Positions 14,968-18,583 of a stretch of 18,583 nucleotides of DNA are shown here, piece after piece. The stretch is from CAZPAH01 sp964584495 (GTDB lineage Bacteria > Krumholzibacteriota > Krumholzibacteriia > Krumholzibacteriales > Krumholzibacteriaceae). The first letter of the stretch is position 1. Each line of letters starts with the position of its first letter. The stretch is taken from assembly GCA_964584495.1 (NCBI GenBank), contig CAZPAH010000051.1, positions 1 to 18,583 of the forward strand, given 5' to 3'. Below the pieces are notes generated by a model. It ran no database searches. It was not told where the DNA came from and was given only the letters and a program-made list of their open reading frames with translations. A program made the position numbers and the translations under genes.

Positions 14968-15037
14968 ACCGGTTGGTGTTTCTTCGCCCCCGTCATGAGT
15001 GAATCACGGCCCGGATGCGTCGAGAGTGAAGGAGAAA

Positions 15038-15832
15038 ATGGCAAGCACTAGGATATGTCACGAGCGGTCTTACAGTAGAAGATATCCAGGAAGCTTCGTC
15101 CATCGCGCGAGATTGAGCGCGTTTATCGATATCCTTTGGAGGCATCTGAATGGGGATGTCGCAACTTGGGCCGATTTCGGCTGTTCCAACGGATTCATCA
15201 TTGAAAGCGTCGTAAAGACGGGTCGTCTGAACTACCAATCGCTCGTCGGGCTGGATCATTCCCAGCCGCTTCTGGAAGAAGCCAGGCGGAAGAAGATACC
15301 CAAAACGGTCTTCGAATACTATGACCTTAACGGCGATCCATCGCCGGCGATGAACCGCCGACTAGTAACCTGCCTTGAGACGCTCGAGCACATTAAAGAC
15401 TACCGCCGAGGATTCAGGCATCTATACCACCACCTTGCCGAGGATGGTATGCTCGTGATCACGGTTCCCAATGAGACCCGTATTCCGGGGCTACTCAAGT
15501 ATTTCGGGCGGTACCTGGCGAGAAGGAATCCGTACGAAGATTTCTTCGACGATAAGAGCAGGCTCGATTATATTTTAAGCGTAGCGGCCGGGCGGGATAT
15601 CGAACGATTCAGGGATTCCGGCCGCAGCGGGCATGGTCCCCATCTCGGTTTCGATTATCGGCGGTTGGAACAATTCATCGAGGATGAATACGAGCGGAAC
15701 GGACTGCTTGTGCCGCTCGAGAGGCGAAAGATCTTGCTGGGCATGAACGTGATCCTTGCATATCGGAAACCGAGGGGGAGAAACGGACATGACTGGGATA
15801 AAAACGATACGGAACCCGGAGGTGAAATATGA
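15038..15832 (+). CDS. SAM-dependent class I methyltransferase
   Basis: A 264-residue protein from the ATG at 15038. The SAM-binding core shows WADFGCSNGFIIESV (44-58; motif I), LVGLDHSQPLLEEARR (69-84; acidic ribose-binding D73), YYDLNGDP (94-101), LVTCLETLEHIKD (109-121; motif IV) and GMLVITVPNE (137-146). The LETLEHI form and the methyltransferase_11/23-like layout resemble small-molecule or lipid/quinone methyltransferases, but the substrate is open. AAGGAG immediately precedes 15038 at short spacing. A GTG at 14999 would add 13 residues of low-complexity sequence without a ribosome site and is less likely. The tail is polar (GRNGHDWDKNDTEPGGEI). Its stop overlaps the next start (ATGA), coupling it to an outer-membrane protein. 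Confidence 0.87.
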   Translation: MASTRICHERSYSRRYPGSFVHRARLSAFIDILWRHLNGDVATWADFGCSNGFIIESVVKTGRLNYQSLVGLDHSQPLLEEARRKKIPKTVFEYYDLNGDPSPAMNRRLVTCLETLEHIKDYRRGFRHLYHHLAEDGMLVITVPNETRIPGLLKYFGRYLARRNPYEDFFDDKSRLDYILSVAAGRDIERFRDSGRSGHGPHLGFDYRRLEQFIEDEYERNGLLVPLERRKILLGMNVILAYRKPRGRNGHDWDKNDTEPGGEI

Positions 15833-16479
15833 AAAGAATCATTTCGACGCTGTTCATAGTTATAGCGTTTTCAACGGCATCCAGGGCTTTCCCCTTGAAC
15901 TCGTGGGGTTTGCGCGGCGGCTATACTTCTTCGAGCCAGGTATGGGAGCACGATTGGATCACCGAAGAGGAAAGCTCGTGGAGATCCGGATTCCATGTCG
16001 GGCTATTCACTGAGTGGTTCGATTATAATAATTTCAGCCTTTCGGCAGGCATGAGCTACGAGCAGAAAGGTATGGGATACGAAACCTACGGAGGATGGAC
16101 CGAACCTCCCCTGGAAAAGCAGACCTTCTACTCTCTTTATCATTACCTCTCTATTCCTGTTCTGGCGAAGTACCGCCTTGATATGACCCCGGTGTCGCCA
16201 TATCTCCTTGCGGGCCCCAGGCTGGACATATTCCTGGGATATTCGAAGGATGAGGATCATTTTACTTGGGGCCTGGAGGATGATTTCAAGGACCTGATTC
16301 TGGGTATGTCGTTCGGCTTGGGATTGGAGAGCACAACTCTTCTCAATAGAACGATAATGATCGAGTTCGTTTACAATTACGATCCATTTTGGTTGTACGA
16401 GTTCACCAATATCCAGACGGGTAATGAATCGAGAGTGAAGAACGAGTCGTACAACGTATCCATAGGAATTGGTTTTTAG
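15829..16479 (+). CDS. outer-membrane beta-barrel protein (PorT/OmpX-like)
   Basis: A 216-residue exported protein. The signal peptide is KRIISTLFIVIAFSTASRA, with cleavage probably after A20. The mature part starts WGLRGGYTSSSQVW and has alternating strands such as FHVGLFTEWF, LSAGMSYEQKGMGY, YLSIPVLAKYRLD (the typical porT-like L.IPl..Ky segment at about 106-118), PYLLAGPRLDIFLGY, LGMSFGLGLES and a final strand YNVSIGIGF ending in Phe. This matches the outer membrane protein beta-barrel (OMP_b-brl_2/PorT-like) pattern of 8 strands. No ligand or partner is evident. It is translationally coupled to the methyltransferase (4-nt overlap), with an AGG upstream inside that gene. Confidence 0.85.
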   Translation: MKRIISTLFIVIAFSTASRAFPLNSWGLRGGYTSSSQVWEHDWITEEESSWRSGFHVGLFTEWFDYNNFSLSAGMSYEQKGMGYETYGGWTEPPLEKQTFYSLYHYLSIPVLAKYRLDMTPVSPYLLAGPRLDIFLGYSKDEDHFTWGLEDDFKDLILGMSFGLGLESTTLLNRTIMIEFVYNYDPFWLYEFTNIQTGNESRVKNESYNVSIGIGF

Positions 16480-16658
16480 ATGCCCGTTCCCCTAGATTTC
16501 ATTCAGTTCCCTATGCCTTCCCATAATTGTGCATAGTTCTTGCAATCCCAATTCCAGATAGCTCCGGCGAGCAAGGGGTGTAACAGTAACACAATGAAAA
16601 CACGTGTGATATGGCGTTCGATCTTGCCGCTTTCCGGAAGTATCGAGATGCGATTATT

Positions 16659-16681
16659 GCAGTTTAGCATGCTATAACTGC
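16659..16681 (+). promoter_or_regulatory. extended -10 promoter embedded in a 23-bp near-perfect palindrome
   Basis: GCAGTT (16659-16664) and AACTGC (16676-16681) flank the perfect palindrome TAGCATGCTA (16665-16674), with a single extra T at 16675. Within it, TGCTATAAC (16670-16678) is an extended -10 (TGn plus a TATAAT-like hexamer, 5 of 6); no good -35 is seen. Initiation would be near 16685, about 43 nt before the ATG at 16728. The overlap is what a repressor operator would look like. The rest of the gap from 16480 contains only a weak inverted repeat (CTATGC 16511-16516 and GCATAG 16531-16536). Confidence 0.55.
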
Positions 16682-16727
16682 TGATATGAGTAATTTGTAG
16701 TAGAAATCCTTAGCGAGACGAAGCGAA

Positions 16728-18583
16728 ATGTGCGCATCGGTCGGTAAAAAAAGGCTGAAGTATCTGGTCGGGCTATGTTTCGTGTTGAACTTTGCGGTGT
16801 TCGGCGTTTCGACGGGAGCCGCCGTATCCGCCGCTGTCTCAGATCTGAGAATTCAGGAGATAGTCTGTCCGTTTGATACCCTTGCAATAACGCAGAATGA
16901 TGTTCCCGTGACGGTCAGAGTAAAAAACCAGTCCGACACGGAGATAATCGTTCAATATCTGTCATTGAACTTTACTTATGCTTCAACGGGAGATAGAAAT
17001 CCCGATTACCTGGCGACGGATGTAGCCGGGGCCGATTACACGCTTTCACCTGATGAAATCGGTGTTTTCCAGTTCGAAGTGGATGTGCTTTCAGGGGTTC
17101 TTACCGATGAAAGCATCTCTGTCGAGGCATTCGTCGTCGGAGAGAGACAGGATAACCTTGAATCCGTGTCCGCCGAGAGCGAATACGAGCTGTACACCAT
17201 GGACCGTTTTGACACGGCTTCTTTCAGCAACAACGACGGGACTTACGGCTGGGAGGACAGCTGGATAGAGGTCGGCGAATCGGACGGGCCCGGTGAGGGA
17301 AACGTCCGTGTCATCGAGGACTCATCGAGCGTCTCGATCGGGAATCTAAATCCCTATACTGAAGCGGGGCTCCACAGACGCGCCGATCTCAGCGAGGCGG
17401 ACAGGGCCGAATTAAAATTCATGTGGCGCCGTGATCCGAATGAAGGTTTTGATGGAAGCTTCCTGGTCCAGGTATCGAAGAACGGGATAGGCGGCTGGAC
17501 GACTCTCATGACGATGGGCAGCGGGGCGGATGAGAATTACCGGCAGGAGACGATTGATATAACCGATAATATTTCAGATAGCACGACGATCCGCTTTTCG
17601 ACGGAAGGCGTCTGCTCTGGATTCATGTCTATCGATGACGCGAGCATAGTCTTCGACACTCCGTTGAGCGTTCACCGGTGGACGGTTGTTCCCGAGGCCG
17701 TATTGCTGTATGCGGCCCTTTTCGACACAAGGCGGACACAGGACAGGTCGGATGACAGCCTGATCGTGGTGACCGATCCGGAAGTCGTAATTCTCGGGAA
17801 TATCCAATATCTAAACGGGGGGCGGCCTCTGACCGATATCCCGTTCGAGCAAGAAAATCTCTATAGGCTCGTTATTCAATTCAGCCCATCGTTCGACTGG
17901 GAGTGGCAGCTCAATGAGAGGGAGAAGGGCTATCTGTCGCACACCGATCTTTCCCGTGGATTCGGCCGGTTGTCGGCGCCCAACTCCGGCCTCAAGGAGT
18001 TCCTGCTATCCGAATCGATGATACCGGATCAGGAATTGGATCCGGCGGATTACCTGGTGGGCGCCACGGACAAATCAGATCCCGCCGTCCCATGGTCGAT
18101 GGATACCGATCCCTGGTCCGATCCGAAAGTCGATTCGGACAAGCTGGACGAATTCGGCACCGTTGTCGAGGCTTTGGAGCCTCCCAGGTGGATCGTCGAT
18201 TGCCGTGATGGAGGCAAGAACTGGGAAGTAACCGGCAAGTGCGAAAAGAACCGGTATTATTTCCACGAGCTCTGGTTCCAACCCGACCTTGATTGGGCCG
18301 ACGGCGATACGGCGGATATATTTATCCACCTGGACGGAAAAGATTTCGATCAGAACCTCGAGCAGGTCCATCTCCTGTTCAACATGATTGACGATGATGT
18401 AGAGGGACCGAGTATCTCCGATTATTCGCCGGAGATATTGGGCGAAGGAAGATACGAATACATCACCTGCCTCATCTCGGATCCCAGCGGCATCTATGAC
18501 GACGGGTCCGGCGTCGGCGGCCAGGGGGTTTATCTTCTCTGGGATATCGATGGCAGTCTCGAGGATGATTACAACGAGGTTCG
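16728..18583 (+). CDS. large secreted multidomain surface protein (3' end beyond the window)
   Basis: The frame is open from the ATG at 16728 to the right edge: 618 residues plus two bases, with an in-frame TAG upstream at 16701. The signal peptide is KKRLKYLVGLCFVL then a small-residue stretch, with cleavage near VSA-AV (residue 35). Residues 39-160 look like an Ig/CARDB-type beta-sandwich (VSDLRIQEIVCP, VPVTVRVKNQSDTEIIV). Residues 160-310 form a MAM/jelly-roll-like domain: RFDTASFSNNDGTYGWEDSW, then the RRADLSEADRAELKFMW strand, TIRFSTEGV and GFMSIDDASIVFD. Residues 310-555 are acidic with no domain I recognise (Trp/Asp-rich PWSMDTDPWSDP; LDWADGDTADIF may bind calcium). A new Ig-like domain starts at about 558 (DVEGPSISDYSPEIL). 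Such proteins are exported and often carry C-terminal sorting signals, which cannot be seen here. It may bind glycan or peptide, but this is inference. The Shine-Dalgarno is weak. Confidence 0.85.
   Translation, partial: MCASVGKKRLKYLVGLCFVLNFAVFGVSTGAAVSAAVSDLRIQEIVCPFDTLAITQNDVPVTVRVKNQSDTEIIVQYLSLNFTYASTGDRNPDYLATDVAGADYTLSPDEIGVFQFEVDVLSGVLTDESISVEAFVVGERQDNLESVSAESEYELYTMDRFDTASFSNNDGTYGWEDSWIEVGESDGPGEGNVRVIEDSSSVSIGNLNPYTEAGLHRRADLSEADRAELKFMWRRDPNEGFDGSFLVQVSKNGIGGWTTLMTMGSGADENYRQETIDITDNISDSTTIRFSTEGVCSGFMSIDDASIVFDTPLSVHRWTVVPEAVLLYAALFDTRRTQDRSDDSLIVVTDPEVVILGNIQYLNGGRPLTDIPFEQENLYRLVIQFSPSFDWEWQLNEREKGYLSHTDLSRGFGRLSAPNSGLKEFLLSESMIPDQELDPADYLVGATDKSDPAVPWSMDTDPWSDPKVDSDKLDEFGTVVEALEPPRWIVDCRDGGKNWEVTGKCEKNRYYFHELWFQPDLDWADGDTADIFIHLDGKDFDQNLEQVHLLFNMIDDDVEGPSISDYSPEILGEGRYEYITCLISDPSGIYDDGSGVGGQGVYLLWDIDGSLEDDYNEV

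Noticed and set aside
16511..16536. CTATGC/GCATAG inverted repeat as a terminator of the barrel gene
   Set aside because: Six-bp arms, a 14-nt loop and no following T-run; too weak for a Rho-independent terminator.
1..18583. tRNA, CRISPR, IS element or phage genes
   Set aside because: No spaced direct-repeat array, transposase-like protein, inverted IS ends or cloverleaf-like segment was seen by eye.

Overview
The window reads as chromosome of a Gram-negative bacterium. It encodes two outer-membrane-type beta-barrels with signal peptides, an O-antigen ligase/polymerase-like membrane protein and a large exported surface protein. Arg AGG/AGA and Ile ATA codons are frequent and base composition is moderately GC-rich. 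Promoters look like canonical sigma-70 sites (TTGACN, 17-nt spacer, TATAAT-like), which argues against Bacteroidota-type promoters. No marker gene fixes the taxon; an FCB-like or other uncultured candidate lineage is only a guess. No tRNA, rRNA, CRISPR, transposase or phage gene was found.

Region 1 (1-10635) is a surface-polysaccharide locus. At the left edge is the C-terminus of a membrane protein, probably a flippase. Three minus-strand genes follow: a FemAB/BioF2-like acyltransferase with its own promoter, and an ATP-grasp ligase translationally coupled to a NodB-type polysaccharide deacetylase. A divergent promoter region at about 3700-3810 then leads into plus-strand genes: a membrane GT2 glycosyltransferase, a Wzy/WaaL-type membrane protein, a GT4 glycosyltransferase, and, after an internal promoter at 7590-7618, a hexapeptide acyltransferase and two more GT-B glycosyltransferases. 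Together they could build, polymerise or ligate, and decorate a glycan. The minus-strand trio suggests removal of N-acetyl groups and addition of acyl or aminoacyl groups.

Region 2 (10666-13594) is a compact minus-strand operon. From its promoter it runs outer-membrane barrel, geranylgeranyl-reductase-family flavoprotein, small ferredoxin, and glyoxalase-II-like metallo-hydrolase, with 1-nt and 11-nt overlaps and one 12-nt gap. The flavoprotein and ferredoxin look like a prenyl (quinone or lipid) saturating pair. The ferredoxin lacks one cysteine of its second cluster motif.

Region 3 (13606-18583) holds a minus-strand cupin gene, then a plus-strand group behind a strong promoter at 14112-14140: a small two-helix membrane protein, a DUF6868-like protein, a SAM-dependent methyltransferase, and a second barrel overlapping it by 4 nt. 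Last comes a large secreted multidomain protein (16728 to the right edge, truncated). It sits behind an extended -10 promoter that is embedded in a 23-bp near-perfect palindrome.

Three starts were moved from the longest reading frame on the basis of promoters, Shine-Dalgarno sites or family length: the ATP-grasp (3661), the GT2 (3911) and the metallo-hydrolase (11319). No convincing Rho-independent terminator was seen anywhere.
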